Positions 16,696 through 26,729 are shown, counted from the first letter of the stretch. The stretch: DNA of 64,000 nt from Metabacillus flavus (GCF_018283675.1 NZ_JAGVRK010000001.1:3162001-3226000), one strand, 5' to 3'. The notes: a model not told the origin generated them from the sequence alone. A program made the numbers and translations.

Positions 16696-18540
16696 GTGAA
16701 AGTGTTGAGAAAATGGTTCGGATGGGGCTTCATCCTGCTTCTTATCCCTTTATCTTTATCCCTCCTGTTAAGCTCCGGACAGGCTGTTGAAAGTCTGAAG
16801 TCCGTCCCCGAGGCCCTTGATGAACGGGTTCCGCTTAAAGAAACTTCTGCATTTATGAACAGTTATATCAAGGACTCTGAAGGAGCGGTAATATCCGAGT
16901 TGACCACTGAAGGACAGAATCGGATTTTCGTCCGGGACGCCGATATTCCCCCTCAAATGAAAGAGCTTTTTCTGCAATCAGAGGATAAGCGCTTTTATGA
17001 GCATGCCGGTCTTGATTTTGAAGGGACGGCAAGAGCGATGCTCGTAAACGCTAAAAATAAGTCTCTTGACCAGGGCGGCAGCACAATTACCCAGCAGCTT
17101 GCCAGAAATCTGTATTTAAACCATGAGCGAACCTATAACCGGAAGCTAAGCGAACTGCTGATTTCGGTCCAGCTGGAGCGGAAATGGTCAAAAGAAAAGA
17201 TCCTGGAAAGCTATTTAAATACAATCTACTTCCAAAACAGGGTATATGGGGTGGGGGCGGCGGCAGACTATTATTTCAGCAAATCGCTGAAAGCATTGAC
17301 GACCGCGGAAATGGCCTATTTAGCCTCCATTCCGAATAACCCTTCCTACTATAACCCTTTGAAATATCCTGAAAGGACTAAAAAGAGGCAGGAAAGGCTT
17401 TTGCAGCTTCTTGCTGAAACGGGAATGCTGAATTCGGATCAGCTGAAAAATGAGAAAGACCAGCCCATTAAATTAGCCATTAAAAAGAAGGAAGAACTGT
17501 ATCCTGATTATACGGATTATGTAATGGAAGAACTAAAACAAGCAGTGGCCACCAAGGATAGCCTTGCAGATCCTGAGCAGATAAGCAGGGCTGCCTCCGA
17601 TCTAATCAAATCCGGCATCGTGATTGAAACGTATTTAAATCCCTTTCTCCAGGAAAGAATTTATAAAGCAAATGAAAAATATTCAGATGACAGCCATCAA
17701 TCAGCTGCGGTCATCATTGATCACAATAATCATCAAATTGTTGCAATGAGCGGTGGAAACCGCTATAAGAAGCATGAATTTAATAGAGCCTTTCAGGCAA
17801 GAAGGCAGCCTGGATCCGCTATTAAGCCGCTTCTTGACTATGTTCCCTATATCGAAAAATCAAAGGCTGGCAAGTTCAGTCTTATTAATGCAGATCGGTT
17901 ATGCATTAAAACATTCTGTCCTGAAAACTACAGTAAAAAAGAGTATGGCATGGTTACTCTTGAAAAGGCCTTTAGCCAATCCTATAATACCCCTGCCGTA
18001 AGAATGCTGAAAGAGGTTGGAATAGAGAAGGCAGCTGCGTATCTTAAGCCTTTTAACTTCAGCGGCAGCATTCCAGCTGATAATTATGCAGCCGCTCTTG
18101 GAGGAGTTGAAATAGGTTTCTCTCCTCTTGAACTTGCAAATGCCTATACAGCATTCGGCAATGGAGGACAGTATCAATCCGGAAGAGCCATAAAAAGAAT
18201 TCTTTCGATGGATGGATCGGTGCTCTTTGAATGGAAGGAATCACCTAAGCAGGTGTGGAGCAAGGAAACGAATACAGTTATGCGGGACTTGCTTGGAGCC
18301 GTCGTAAAAAAGGGAACCGGGAAAATAGCGTCCTTTGAAACAAATTATATAGGCGGGAAAACTGGAACAACCAATGACTACAATGATTTATGGTTCTCGG
18401 GGTTAACTGATCGCTATACAGCTGCTGTCTGGTTCGGGAAAGACAATAACGGATCGATCGAATCCATTTACAAAAACGGCAGTCTCCTTAAGTATTGGAA
18501 AATGATCATGGGCGGTGACCAAGTTGCAGAAGAAAGATAA
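16696..18540 (+). CDS. pbpD: Class A penicillin-binding protein PbpD (PBP4)
   Basis: A 614-residue bifunctional peptidoglycan synthase. An N-terminal signal anchor (residues about 8-30) is followed by the glycosyltransferase domain with the catalytic Glu in QSEDKRFYEHAGLDF and GGSTITQQLARNLYL. The transpeptidase domain has the SxxK box PGSAIKPLL, SYNTPA and GGKTGTTND. It polymerises glycan strands and crosslinks peptides outside the membrane. GTG is taken as the start because it gives the short cytoplasmic tail, although the ribosome site is weak. The next gene, yuxK, begins one base after the stop. Confidence 0.93.
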   Translation: MKVLRKWFGWGFILLLIPLSLSLLLSSGQAVESLKSVPEALDERVPLKETSAFMNSYIKDSEGAVISELTTEGQNRIFVRDADIPPQMKELFLQSEDKRFYEHAGLDFEGTARAMLVNAKNKSLDQGGSTITQQLARNLYLNHERTYNRKLSELLISVQLERKWSKEKILESYLNTIYFQNRVYGVGAAADYYFSKSLKALTTAEMAYLASIPNNPSYYNPLKYPERTKKRQERLLQLLAETGMLNSDQLKNEKDQPIKLAIKKKEELYPDYTDYVMEELKQAVATKDSLADPEQISRAASDLIKSGIVIETYLNPFLQERIYKANEKYSDDSHQSAAVIIDHNNHQIVAMSGGNRYKKHEFNRAFQARRQPGSAIKPLLDYVPYIEKSKAGKFSLINADRLCIKTFCPENYSKKEYGMVTLEKAFSQSYNTPAVRMLKEVGIEKAAAYLKPFNFSGSIPADNYAAALGGVEIGFSPLELANAYTAFGNGGQYQSGRAIKRILSMDGSVLFEWKESPKQVWSKETNTVMRDLLGAVVKKGTGKIASFETNYIGGKTGTTNDYNDLWFSGLTDRYTAAVWFGKDNNGSIESIYKNGSLLKYWKMIMGGDQVAEER

Positions 18541-18541
18541 A

Positions 18542-18940
18542 ATGCACTCCCCTATCATTCTTTTTGACGGAGTCTGCAATTTATGCGAGGGTGTTGTGAA
18601 GTTTGTCATTAAGCGGGATAAAGAAGCAGTTTTCAGGTTTGCTTCGCTCCAATCCGAAAACGGACAGGCGCTGCTTAAAAAACATCAGCTAGACCACGAA
18701 AATTTTGATTCTTTTGTCCTCGCCTTTGATGAGAACGTGTATGTAAAATCAGAAGCGGCCCTTAAAACCGCAAGCTTTCTCCCGTTTCCCATGAATATGC
18801 TGCGTATTATGCTCATCATTCCAAGACCCATAAGAGATGCGGTATATTCCTTCATTGCGCGAAACAGGTACAAATGGTTTGGCAAAAAGGACAGCTGCAT
18901 GCTTCCCGACTCCTCCGTTAGAAAACGATTTTTAGAATAG
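18542..18940 (+). CDS. yuxK: DUF393 thiol-disulphide oxidoreductase-like protein YuxK
   Basis: A 132-residue DCC-family protein. The N-terminal motif ILFDGVCNLCEGVVKFVI contains the CxxC pair that marks DUF393 and suggests thiol-disulphide exchange. The C-terminal half has a helical segment and a final KDSCMLP. ATG follows the pbpD stop by one base, so it is co-translated with pbpD, as in B. subtilis. The biological partner is unknown. Confidence 0.88.
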   Translation: MHSPIILFDGVCNLCEGVVKFVIKRDKEAVFRFASLQSENGQALLKKHQLDHENFDSFVLAFDENVYVKSEAALKTASFLPFPMNMLRIMLIIPRPIRDAVYSFIARNRYKWFGKKDSCMLPDSSVRKRFLE

Positions 18941-18974
18941 TCTCTGATTAAAGCAGAGGGCAAGAGACTTCTTC

Positions 18975-19128
18975 ATGATTGAGTCCCTACGGCGGAGAGT
19001 GCTGAGCAGGCTGCGGCCAATTAACGTACGCAGCCGGAGTCCTCAGCTAGCGGAAGGCGCGAGACACCGCAGGCGCAAGGCACAGAGGACGCTCACCTTC
19101 CGCAGCGGAAATCAACAACCAAGTTTAA
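18975..19128. repeat. Dispersed GC-rich element, copy R4 (plus orientation)
   Basis: GC-rich DNA ending in CTTCCGCAGCGGAAATCAAC, the reverse of the block opening copies R1-R3. It contains GCGAGACACCGCAGGCGCAAGG and GAGGACGCTCACC. It has diverged strongly at its left end and holds no gene. Confidence 0.65.
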
Positions 19129-19144
19129 CTTAGCTCAAAAATAT

Positions 19145-19186
19145 GAAAAGGCTGTCATATCCAACAGAGGATCGACAGCCTTTTTC
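19145..19186 (-). terminator. Terminator of yufK
   Basis: On the minus strand, AAAAAGGCTGTCGATCC is followed by a loop and GACAGCCTTTT directly after the yufK stop. It could also stop read-through from yuxK. Confidence 0.85.
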
Positions 19187-19742
19187 AAATCGGCAAGCTA
19201 TTAATCAGTCCATTATAGAGGCGCAGGAATAAATAAAACAGTCCAAGGGTAAATACAAACCAGAACAGAATATTAAACAAAACCATTCCAATGAGAGACC
19301 AGGATGTTACCATAGAGCTTGCCTGATAGATGATAAATACGAAATAGCAAAGGGTCGATAAAAGAAAAACCCCTCCGATTATCCAGCTGAATTGAACGAG
19401 AAAGAGCGATATAGCCCCTCCAGCAAGATAGAAGGCCGATCCCGTTCTTATTTTATTCAATGTGACCCCTTCCGCATCCTGTGAGAAAAAAAGAAAGGAG
19501 AGCTCGGTTACTGTATTTGCAATCAGTTTGAGAGCGGAAAAAATCATAAAATAAAGAAGAGCAAATAAAGCAAAAAAAGCAATTTTCATTTCACTTTCTG
19601 AGAAGAAATCAAGCATACTGTTGTAGATGCCGATTTTTTTCAGCACTTCAGATACGTACATAACAGTGGAAATAGATAAGGAAGTACTAAAGAGCAATAG
19701 TGAGATTAATGGAAAATAGCTGGTGAAATAAGTATTTCTCAT
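19185..19742 (-). CDS. yufK: YufK (DUF5366) integral membrane protein
   Basis: A 185-residue protein that is almost entirely membrane embedded, with about five hydrophobic helices. It resembles B. subtilis YufK (DUF5366), which also lies between yuxK and mrp. There are no catalytic motifs and function is unknown. The ATG of MRNTYFTSYFP is preceded by AAGGGACGAC. It is convergent with yuxK. Confidence 0.82.
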   Translation of the reverse strand: MRNTYFTSYFPLISLLLFSTSLSISTVMYVSEVLKKIGIYNSMLDFFSESEMKIAFFALFALLYFMIFSALKLIANTVTELSFLFFSQDAEGVTLNKIRTGSAFYLAGGAISLFLVQFSWIIGGVFLLSTLCYFVFIIYQASSMVTSWSLIGMVLFNILFWFVFTLGLFYLFLRLYNGLINSLPI

Positions 19743-19822
19743 AAAGTCGTCCCTTCAAGAAGCATTCTTTTTCATTATGCTTAGGAGGGAAATATTTGTA
19801 AAGACTCTTTTTAGGATCACCG

Positions 19823-20059
19823 TTATGGACGTGGAATGACTTTAACGTACTCTCTGGGATTAAAGGATTCAACTTGCATCGGTTCGCGAACATGCCAAAC
19901 ATCATTCGGTCTGTTCATTTCAAGTTCGCTGATTTGCTGTTTTGAAGAAGCAACAAATGGACTTCCATAATATTCATTTGTCTTTAGCTGTACGAACCAA
20001 ATGAGAGTACACAAAACTGCAAAAATTAACAATCCAGCCAATGCTTTGAATTTCATCAT
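19823..20059 (-). CDS. Membrane-anchored small protein of unknown function
   Basis: A 78-residue protein starting at MMKFKALAG after AAGGAGTGATC. One N-terminal hydrophobic helix (ALAGLLIFAVLCTLIWFV) is followed by an outside-type polar domain rich in Asn, Pro and Glu with no cysteine. The longer frame upstream lacks a ribosome site. It is divergent from mrpA. I do not recognise it. Confidence 0.62.
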   Translation of the reverse strand: MMKFKALAGLLIFAVLCTLIWFVQLKTNEYYGSPFVASSKQQISELEMNRPNDVWHVREPMQVESFNPREYVKVIPRP

Positions 20060-20140
20060 GAAGATCACTCCTTGCTGCTCAGCATCCCACCAAAACTTAG
20101 CGTTATGCAAAAAAATCATAATTTGTTATGATTATTATGA

Positions 20141-20152
20141 GTTCATATGAAC
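20141..20152. promoter_or_regulatory. Perfect palindrome upstream of the mrp operon
   Basis: GTTCATATGAAC is a perfect 12-base palindrome about 125 bases before mrpA. It is followed by a split inverted repeat (GAACC, CTGAT, ATCAGGTTC). It could be an operator for mrpA or for the divergent small gene. No factor can be named. Confidence 0.3.
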
Positions 20153-20275
20153 CCGAAATAATCTGATAAAATTCTTCATCAGGTTCATACTAGAGAAAAA
20201 AGGATAATCTATGAAAATCCTTCTATTTCACAGATCGGTACGTAATCTTAAGACTGCTTAGATTGGAGGCAAAAC

Positions 20276-22678
20276 ATGTCATTGCTGCATTTAGCCATTC
20301 TTCTTCCTTTTATAATGGCTCTTTTTGTTCCATTGTTTTATAAATGGTTCAAAAATGTACATACTGGGTGGTTCGTGCTTCTCCTTCCGGTCATCCTTTT
20401 TATTTATTTCTTCCAATACATAAAACCGGTCAGCAGCGGCTCCAACACATACTCTACCGCGAATTGGATTCCTTCACTCGGAATTCAATTTACAGCCTAT
20501 GTTGACGGACTTGGCCTTTTATTTGCCCTATTAATTACCGGAATCGGTGCACTTGTAATCCTCTATTCCATTTATTATCTGTCAAGAGCAAAGGAACAGC
20601 TTCATACGTTCTATGTATATCTGCTTCTGTTTATGGGCGCGATGCTCGGAATTGTTTTATCAGATAACATGATCGTACTGTATACATTCTGGGAATTAAC
20701 GAGCCTTTCATCCTTCTTGCTCATTGGTTATTGGCATACTCGTGAAAAATCAAGATACGGTGCTCTTAAATCCATGCTGATTACAGTATTTGGCGGGCTT
20801 TGCATGCTGGGCGGCATCATCCTGCTTTATCTTGTGACTAATACATTCAGCATCAGGGAAATGGTCACACAGGCTCCTATTATAATGGACCATCCCTATT
20901 TTCTCCCTGCCATGCTGCTGTTTCTTCTAGGGGCTTTTACAAAATCCGCTCAGTTTCCATTTTACATATGGCTGCCTGATGCCATGGAGGCGCCAACTCC
21001 TGTCAGTGCGTACCTGCATTCAGCTACAATGGTTAAAGCCGGCATTTATTTGACTGCCAGGTTCACGCCTGTTTTCGGGCTCGCTCCAGAGTGGTTTTGG
21101 CTTGTAACAGGAATCGGAATCATTACCCTTGCCTGGGGTTCATTCCAAGCTATTAAACAGACTGATTTGAAAGCCATTCTTGCCTTTTCAACCGTCAGCC
21201 AGCTCGGTTTGATCATGTCCCTATTGGGTGCCGGCTCGGCTTCGCTTCATTTTGAGTCCTTGGATAATAACATGTTTTCTGCGGCAGTGGTGGCGGCGAT
21301 CTTTCATTTGATCAACCATGCAACCTTTAAAGGGAGCTTATTTATGGCAGCCGGGATTGTGGATCATGAAACAGGCACAAGAGATATCCGCAGGCTTGGC
21401 GGTTTAATGAGCTTTATGCCGATCACTTTTACAATTGCTGTTATAGGAGCCTTTTCAATGGCAGGTCTTCCGCCATTCAATGGATTCCTGAGCAAAGAAA
21501 TGTTTTTTACCAGTATGATTAAGCTTTTAGAATTTGATTTATTCAATGTAGAAACATGGGGCATTTTATTTCCCGTTTTAGCCTGGATCGCAAGTGTTTT
21601 CACATTCATCTACAGTATGATTATTGTGTTCAAGACGTTTACTGGAAAATATCAGCCGGAAAAATTAGATAAGGTACCACATGAAGCACCTCTTGGAATG
21701 CTTTTATCTCCGATTATTCTCGCGTCACTTGTAGTTTTATTCGGTATCTTTCCCAATGTGCTGTCTTTCAGCATTATTGAACCGGCAACAGCCTCCATCC
21801 TTCCATATTTATTGGAGGACGGGGAAAAGTTTCATGTTCATATCTCACACTGGCACGGGTTCAGCCCTGAGCTCTTTATGACACTCGGCGTCATTGCTCT
21901 TGGTACCCTTTTATACATAGGATTAGCCAAGTGGAGGAAGGTATACAGACTGTTACCGGAAAAGCTCACGCTGAATAAAGCCTACGATGCATCATTGAGA
22001 GGCTTGGATAAAGGATCTCTGAGAGTTCAAGAGCTTTATATGACCGGTTTTCTTCGGGACTATCTTGGTTACATTTTTGCATTTTTCGTTTTAATGACAG
22101 GATGGGCTCTGTTCGCTAACTCGGCATTTTCGTTTCAAATAGACGGCAATGCACCTATTGGTGTGTACGAATTCGTTTTGGCAGCAGTCATGGTTGCGGG
22201 TACTGTAACCGTTTTGTTTGCCAAATCAAGACTGACATCTATCATTGCCCTTGGATCAGTCGGCTACGGCGTAGCGCTGTTCTTCGTATTTTTCCGGGCA
22301 CCTGACCTTGCATTAACACAGCTCGTAATCGAAACGGTTTCTGTGGCATTATTTCTGCTTTGCTTTTACTACCTTCCAGAACTGCAGAAGCGGGAAAAGC
22401 TTCCTTTTAAGCTGACAAACTTCCTGATTTCACTTGGAGTTGGAACGGTTGTCACACTTATTGCCCTTTCTGCAAACAGCCAGAGGGTTTCAGAAACCAT
22501 CTCTTCCTATTTTATTGAAAATAGCTACAAAGAGGCTGGCGGCAAAAACATGGTCAATGTCATTCTAGTAGATTTCAGGGGCTTTGATACTCTGTTTGAA
22601 ATAACTGTCCTGGGCATAGCCGCTCTTGGAATTTTTGCGATGGTAAAGCTGCGCCTGTCTAAGGAGGAAGAGTCATGA
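20276..22678 (+). CDS. mrpA: Mrp antiporter subunit A
   Basis: An 800-residue membrane protein related to NuoL/ND5, with a C-terminal MrpB-like extension. It is the largest subunit of the Mrp cation/proton antiporter. Conserved helix sequences include YTFWELTSLSSFLLIGYWHT, LPDAMEAPTPVSAYLHSATM and LINHATFKGSLFM. With the other six subunits it exports Na+ in exchange for H+ and supports alkali and sodium tolerance. The start follows TTGGAGGCAAAAC. It is the first gene of a gapless seven-gene operon, and its stop overlaps mrpB by four bases. Confidence 0.96.
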   Translation: MSLLHLAILLPFIMALFVPLFYKWFKNVHTGWFVLLLPVILFIYFFQYIKPVSSGSNTYSTANWIPSLGIQFTAYVDGLGLLFALLITGIGALVILYSIYYLSRAKEQLHTFYVYLLLFMGAMLGIVLSDNMIVLYTFWELTSLSSFLLIGYWHTREKSRYGALKSMLITVFGGLCMLGGIILLYLVTNTFSIREMVTQAPIIMDHPYFLPAMLLFLLGAFTKSAQFPFYIWLPDAMEAPTPVSAYLHSATMVKAGIYLTARFTPVFGLAPEWFWLVTGIGIITLAWGSFQAIKQTDLKAILAFSTVSQLGLIMSLLGAGSASLHFESLDNNMFSAAVVAAIFHLINHATFKGSLFMAAGIVDHETGTRDIRRLGGLMSFMPITFTIAVIGAFSMAGLPPFNGFLSKEMFFTSMIKLLEFDLFNVETWGILFPVLAWIASVFTFIYSMIIVFKTFTGKYQPEKLDKVPHEAPLGMLLSPIILASLVVLFGIFPNVLSFSIIEPATASILPYLLEDGEKFHVHISHWHGFSPELFMTLGVIALGTLLYIGLAKWRKVYRLLPEKLTLNKAYDASLRGLDKGSLRVQELYMTGFLRDYLGYIFAFFVLMTGWALFANSAFSFQIDGNAPIGVYEFVLAAVMVAGTVTVLFAKSRLTSIIALGSVGYGVALFFVFFRAPDLALTQLVIETVSVALFLLCFYYLPELQKREKLPFKLTNFLISLGVGTVVTLIALSANSQRVSETISSYFIENSYKEAGGKNMVNVILVDFRGFDTLFEITVLGIAALGIFAMVKLRLSKEEES

Positions 22679-23112
22679 AGCGAACCAATTTGAAGACAAA
22701 TGACCTGATATTGCAGACTGTCGTGAAAGTCGTCTTTTTTATCATTTTCATCTATTCCGTATACATATTTTTCGCTGGCCACTATACACCAGGAGGAGGA
22801 TTTGTCGGAGGCCTCATGACTTCCTCTGCAATTGTCCTTTTGCTTTTGGCCTATGATGTGAAAACTGTCGCTTCAGTCATTCCGGTTAATTTTCTTAAAG
22901 TCGCAGCGGCTGGCCTGCTTGTCGCACTTGGGACAGGGCTTGCTTCCTTCTTATATGGAGTTCCGTTTTTGACACATGCGCATGGACCTGTTCATCTTCC
23001 TGTTTTCGGAGAGGTCGAGGTCGCCTCTGCAACGGCTTTTGACCTTGGAGTATATATGGTTGTTGTGGGCGTTACCATGACCATCATTCAAACGATTGGA
23101 GAGACTGAATAA
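22675..23112 (+). CDS. mrpB: Mrp antiporter subunit B
   Basis: A 145-residue MnhB-domain protein with about four membrane helices. [16 protein letters not shown] is the conserved loop. Required in the hetero-oligomeric Mrp complex. ATG overlaps the mrpA stop (ATGA) and the stop overlaps mrpC (TAATG). Confidence 0.95.
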   Translation: MKRTNLKTNDLILQTVVKVVFFIIFIYSVYIFFAGHYTPGGGFVGGLMTSSAIVLLLLAYDVKTVASVIPVNFLKVAAAGLLVALGTGLASFLYGVPFLTHAHGPVHLPVFGEVEVASATAFDLGVYMVVVGVTMTIIQTIGETE

Positions 23113-23453
23113 TGGAAGTGATGATGTCGATTGTATGCGGAATTTTATTTATGGCCGCCACTTATTTAATGCTCTCAAAGAGTTTGCTGAGGATCATTAT
23201 TGGGACAGGGCTGCTCAGTCATGGTGCTCATTTGCTGATTTTAACGATGGGCGGGCTTAAAGGCGGGGCTGCCCCGCTTCTTGGGGAAAAAGCAAAATCG
23301 TACGTTGATCCGCTGCCGCAGGCACTGATCCTGACCGCCATTGTGATCAGTTTCGGAGTGACGGCCTTTATGCTCGTTCTTGCCTACCGGTCTTATCAGG
23401 AGCTTGGCACGGATGACATGGATCACATGAGAGGAACTGATTCACATGAGTAA
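23112..23453 (+). CDS. mrpC: Mrp antiporter subunit C
   Basis: A 113-residue NuoK-like subunit with three membrane helices and the conserved [11 protein letters not shown] and [14 protein letters not shown]. It overlaps mrpB by one base and mrpD by eight bases. Confidence 0.95.
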   Translation: MEVMMSIVCGILFMAATYLMLSKSLLRIIIGTGLLSHGAHLLILTMGGLKGGAAPLLGEKAKSYVDPLPQALILTAIVISFGVTAFMLVLAYRSYQELGTDDMDHMRGTDSHE

Positions 23454-24927
23454 CAACCTTGTCATGATGCCGTTGATTTTCCCCTTAATAGGAGGCATTC
23501 TATTAATTTTCTTTAATAAAAAGCCGATAGTACAAAGAATTCTGAGCACTATTTTTTCCATAGCGGCTCTAGCCGTATCCTGCATTCTTGTTTGGACGGT
23601 TCACCAAAACGGAATTCAGATTGTGGAAATTGGAGGATGGGCACCGCCGTATGGCATTACCTTTGTTGCGGACATGTATGCCAGTCTGCTTGTCCTGACC
23701 ACTAGTATTATAGGATTAACAGGGGTTTTGTATTCTTTCCGTACAGTTGGAAAAGAGCGGGAGTACTTTTTTTACTATCCTGCCGTACAGTTTTTACTTG
23801 CGGGAGTTACTGGGGCTTTTCTGACCGGAGATATATTTAACCTGTTTGTTTTTTTTGAGGTCCTGTTAATGGCTTCGTATGTTTTAATGGTTTTAGGCGG
23901 CACCAAAAGACAGCTCCGGGAATCCATAAAATACATTGCGGTAAATGTTTTCTCCTCCGCTCTATTCGTCATTACGGTAGCATTTCTTTATGCCGTTACA
24001 GGCACCCTTAATATGGCGGATTTGAGTGTGAAAATAAGCGAAAGCGGACAAACGGGATTACTGACCGTAATTGCAATATTATTTCTCATCGTGTTTGGGA
24101 TGAAAGGCGCCATTTTCCCTCTGTACATCTGGATGCCCGGTTCCTATCAGGCCCCGCCCGCAGCGGTATCAGCCCTATTCGGGGCGCTGCTTACGAAAGT
24201 CGGAGTGTATGCAATTACGAGAGTATACACACTGATTTTTATTCATGATAAAGCCTTTACCCATGGAATTTTGGCATGGCTTGCTGCCCTCACAATCCTG
24301 TTCGGGGTTATCGGAGCAGTAGCCTATTGGGATGTTAAAAAAATTGTCATCTACAATATTATTACGGCTGTAGGAGTTATTCTTTTCGGGGTAGCTGCGG
24401 CTAACCCGGCAGGAATTGAGGGTTCAATTTACTATTTGCTTCACGATATGATTATCAAGGGTGCTCTGTTCTTCCTTGCTGGAATAATGATTAGTATTAC
24501 CGGAACCTCTGATCTAAAGAAAATGGGAGGGCTGATAGGGAACTATCCGCTCGCCGGATGGATGTTCTTCCTGTCAGCCATTGCACTTGCTGGCATTCCT
24601 CCGCTAAGCGGATTTATCGGGAAGCTGAAAGTCATTCAAGGCGGTTTTGAGGCCGGTGAATATGCGATATCGTTTGTCGTTCTATTATCCAGTCTGCTCG
24701 TCCTCTATTCGGTTATGAAAATATTTATCAATGGCTTTTGGGGCGAAACAAAGCCCATTCAAGGGAATCCTTCCGTAAAAGGAATGGTGTATCCAGCAGT
24801 CATTCTGGTGGCGCTGTCTGCAGCATTCGGACTCGGAACAGAATTCATTGCCCCTTTTATTACACAGGCATCTGAGACTTTATTGGATCCATCTATTTAT
24901 ATTGAAGCCGTTTTAAAGGAGCAGTGA
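23446..24927 (+). CDS. mrpD: Mrp antiporter subunit D
   Basis: A 493-residue NuoM/N-like proton channel subunit. The family sequences [18 protein letters not shown] and [19 protein letters not shown] are visible, as is the lysine in LLTKVGVYA. It pairs with MrpA as the second antiporter-like module of the complex. The start overlaps mrpC. Confidence 0.95.
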   Translation: MSNNLVMMPLIFPLIGGILLIFFNKKPIVQRILSTIFSIAALAVSCILVWTVHQNGIQIVEIGGWAPPYGITFVADMYASLLVLTTSIIGLTGVLYSFRTVGKEREYFFYYPAVQFLLAGVTGAFLTGDIFNLFVFFEVLLMASYVLMVLGGTKRQLRESIKYIAVNVFSSALFVITVAFLYAVTGTLNMADLSVKISESGQTGLLTVIAILFLIVFGMKGAIFPLYIWMPGSYQAPPAAVSALFGALLTKVGVYAITRVYTLIFIHDKAFTHGILAWLAALTILFGVIGAVAYWDVKKIVIYNIITAVGVILFGVAAANPAGIEGSIYYLLHDMIIKGALFFLAGIMISITGTSDLKKMGGLIGNYPLAGWMFFLSAIALAGIPPLSGFIGKLKVIQGGFEAGEYAISFVVLLSSLLVLYSVMKIFINGFWGETKPIQGNPSVKGMVYPAVILVALSAAFGLGTEFIAPFITQASETLLDPSIYIEAVLKEQ

Positions 24928-24932
24928 TGTAA

Positions 24933-25409
24933 ATGGCTTTTCAGTTATTGCTGAATGTCTTTATTGCATTTTTGTGGATGTTTCTTCAGAATACATACAC
25001 ACTGGTTACTTTTGCAGTTGGATTTCTCTTCGGACTGCTGATTATTTTTGGAATGAGGCGTTTTTTTTCAACCCGGTTTTACCTTTACAATGTAATGGCA
25101 GTCTTTACTCTTCTTTCTATTTTTATGAAAGAGCTAATCATGGCGAATGTCTCAGTGTTAAAAATCATCCTTACTCCAAAGCTGAAACTCACTCCAGGAA
25201 TATTCGCATATGAAACCGAGCTTACAAAAGCCTGGGAAATCACCGTCCTGTCTAATCTGATTACCTTAACACCAGGAACACTCGTAGTAGAGATTTCAGA
25301 AGACAACAAAATTCTTTACATTCATGCTATGGATATAAGCAATGAAGAAGATGCAAGAAAAGATATCCGGGATTCATTTGAAAAAGCGATCAAGGAGGTG
25401 AGCCGGTAA
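24933..25409 (+). CDS. mrpE: Mrp antiporter subunit E
   Basis: A 158-residue MnhE-family protein. The N-terminal half is membrane helical. The second half contains ITVLSNLITLTPGTLVVEIS, the family signature. Five bases separate it from mrpD, and ribosome site GGAGCAGTGATG lies in the mrpD end. Confidence 0.94.
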   Translation: MAFQLLLNVFIAFLWMFLQNTYTLVTFAVGFLFGLLIIFGMRRFFSTRFYLYNVMAVFTLLSIFMKELIMANVSVLKIILTPKLKLTPGIFAYETELTKAWEITVLSNLITLTPGTLVVEISEDNKILYIHAMDISNEEDARKDIRDSFEKAIKEVSR

Positions 25410-25410
25410 T

Positions 25411-25695
25411 ATGTTCGACGCAATAATGAAGCTGTCTTTACTAATTCTGGCTGTCTCCACTCTCTTTTATTTTTACCGCCTTGTGAAAGGCCCGACAGTT
25501 CCTGACCGGGTCGTGGCCCTTGATGCAATTGGTATTAACCTGATCGGACTGACAGGGGTCACCTCAGTCATGCTGAAAACAAGTGCCTTTTTAGATGTAA
25601 TCCTATTGCTTGGGATTCTTGCATTTATCGGCACGGTGGCATTCTCCAAGTTCCTTGAGAAAGGAGAAATCATTGAAAATGACCGTAATCAGTGA
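25411..25695 (+). CDS. mrpF: Mrp antiporter subunit F
   Basis: A 94-residue protein with three membrane helices and the conserved GPTVPDRVVALDAIG loop. Start is one base after the mrpE stop, with AAGGAGGTGAGC upstream. In B. subtilis MrpF has also been linked to bile-salt efflux. Confidence 0.94.
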   Translation: MFDAIMKLSLLILAVSTLFYFYRLVKGPTVPDRVVALDAIGINLIGLTGVTSVMLKTSAFLDVILLLGILAFIGTVAFSKFLEKGEIIENDRNQ

Positions 25696-26044
25696 ATGGA
25701 TCATTGGCACTCTTATCCTTCTCGGTGCTCTGCTTTGTCTGATTGCCTCCATCGGTGTGCTGAGGCTGCCCGACGTTTACACCCGGAATCATGCAGCATC
25801 GAAAGGCGCAACCCTTGGTGTCATGAGTCTGCTGCTCGGAGTCTTTCTATACTTTCTCCTAATCCAGGGACATTTCAATTCAAGAGTACTGCTTGGAATT
25901 GTATTTGTATTTATTACTTCACCCGTTGCAGGCCATCTGATCATGCGGGCTGCTTTCAACACTAAAATTCCATTATGGGAAAATAGTGTTCAAAATGATT
26001 TGCAGAAGAAAAGGGATTCGGAGAAGAAATTTAATGAAAACTGA
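25679..26044 (+). CDS. mrpG: Mrp antiporter subunit G
   Basis: A 121-residue MnhG/PhaG protein with three membrane helices. RLPDVYTRNHAASKGATLG is the family signature. The start ATG lies inside the mrpF end (17-base overlap), preceded by AGAAAGGAGAAATC. The upstream open extension belongs to mrpF in another frame. The last codons overlap the AlkD-like gene. Confidence 0.93.
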   Translation: MTVISEWIIGTLILLGALLCLIASIGVLRLPDVYTRNHAASKGATLGVMSLLLGVFLYFLLIQGHFNSRVLLGIVFVFITSPVAGHLIMRAAFNTKIPLWENSVQNDLQKKRDSEKKFNEN

Positions 26045-26729
26045 TTACGCCGAGGGTCTTATTGAACTGATGAAGGTTCATGCCGATTCAGGAAATAATG
26101 CAGCAATGGAAGCATATATGAAAAATCAATTTTCGTTTCTCGGCATCAAGGCTCCTGAAAGAAAAAGACTCCTTACACAATATGCAGCGGAAAACGGTTG
26201 GCCTGAAACGAACAGCGAATTAAAAGTTATTGTTCATAGGCTGTTTTTATCTCCCTATAGGGAATGTGTATATGCAGGACTCGATTTGCTTATCAAAAAG
26301 AAGAAACTTCTGAAGAACAGCGATTTGGATTTTGTAATGGAATTAATCGTTACGAAGCCATGGTGGGATACAGTCGATCTTCTTGCTTCGCATATTGCCG
26401 GATACCTAATTGAACAGAATCCTTGTTTAGCATCTCAACCGGATGGCTGGATTAAACATGAATCGATGTGGGTGAAACGCACTGCCCTTCTATATCAGCT
26501 CAAGTACAAAGAAAAGACGAATAAAGCAAAGCTTGCTGAATATATTTGCAGCATGTCTGATTCTAATGAGTTTTTCATTCAAAAAGCAATCGGCTGGGCT
26601 CTAAGGGAATATTCTAAGACCGAACCTGACTGGGTAATCACATTTACCTCTGCCGAAGAACTAAAACCCTTAAGCAAACGGGAAGCATTGAAATATGTAA
26701 ATAGAAGAATAGAAAAAGGAGCAGAGTAA
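26034..26729 (+). CDS. AlkD-like DNA alkylation repair protein
   Basis: A 231-residue helical-repeat (HEAT-like) protein of the DNA alkylation repair family. FSFLGIKAPERKRLL near the start and the TKPWWDTVDLLASHIAG segment with its Trp-Trp-Asp are typical of AlkD, which removes positively charged alkylated bases such as 3-methyladenine and 7-methylguanine. The start ATG overlaps the mrpG end by 11 bases and has GGAGAAG upstream, so it is read as an eighth gene of the mrp transcript. I know of no functional link between the two. Confidence 0.85.
   Translation: MKTDYAEGLIELMKVHADSGNNAAMEAYMKNQFSFLGIKAPERKRLLTQYAAENGWPETNSELKVIVHRLFLSPYRECVYAGLDLLIKKKKLLKNSDLDFVMELIVTKPWWDTVDLLASHIAGYLIEQNPCLASQPDGWIKHESMWVKRTALLYQLKYKEKTNKAKLAEYICSMSDSNEFFIQKAIGWALREYSKTEPDWVITFTSAEELKPLSKREALKYVNRRIEKGAE

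Noticed and set aside
16488-16733. 81-codon minus-strand frame upstream of pbpD
   Set aside because: It covers the pbpD promoter and start, has no ribosome site and ends with a repeat-free but non-coding pattern.
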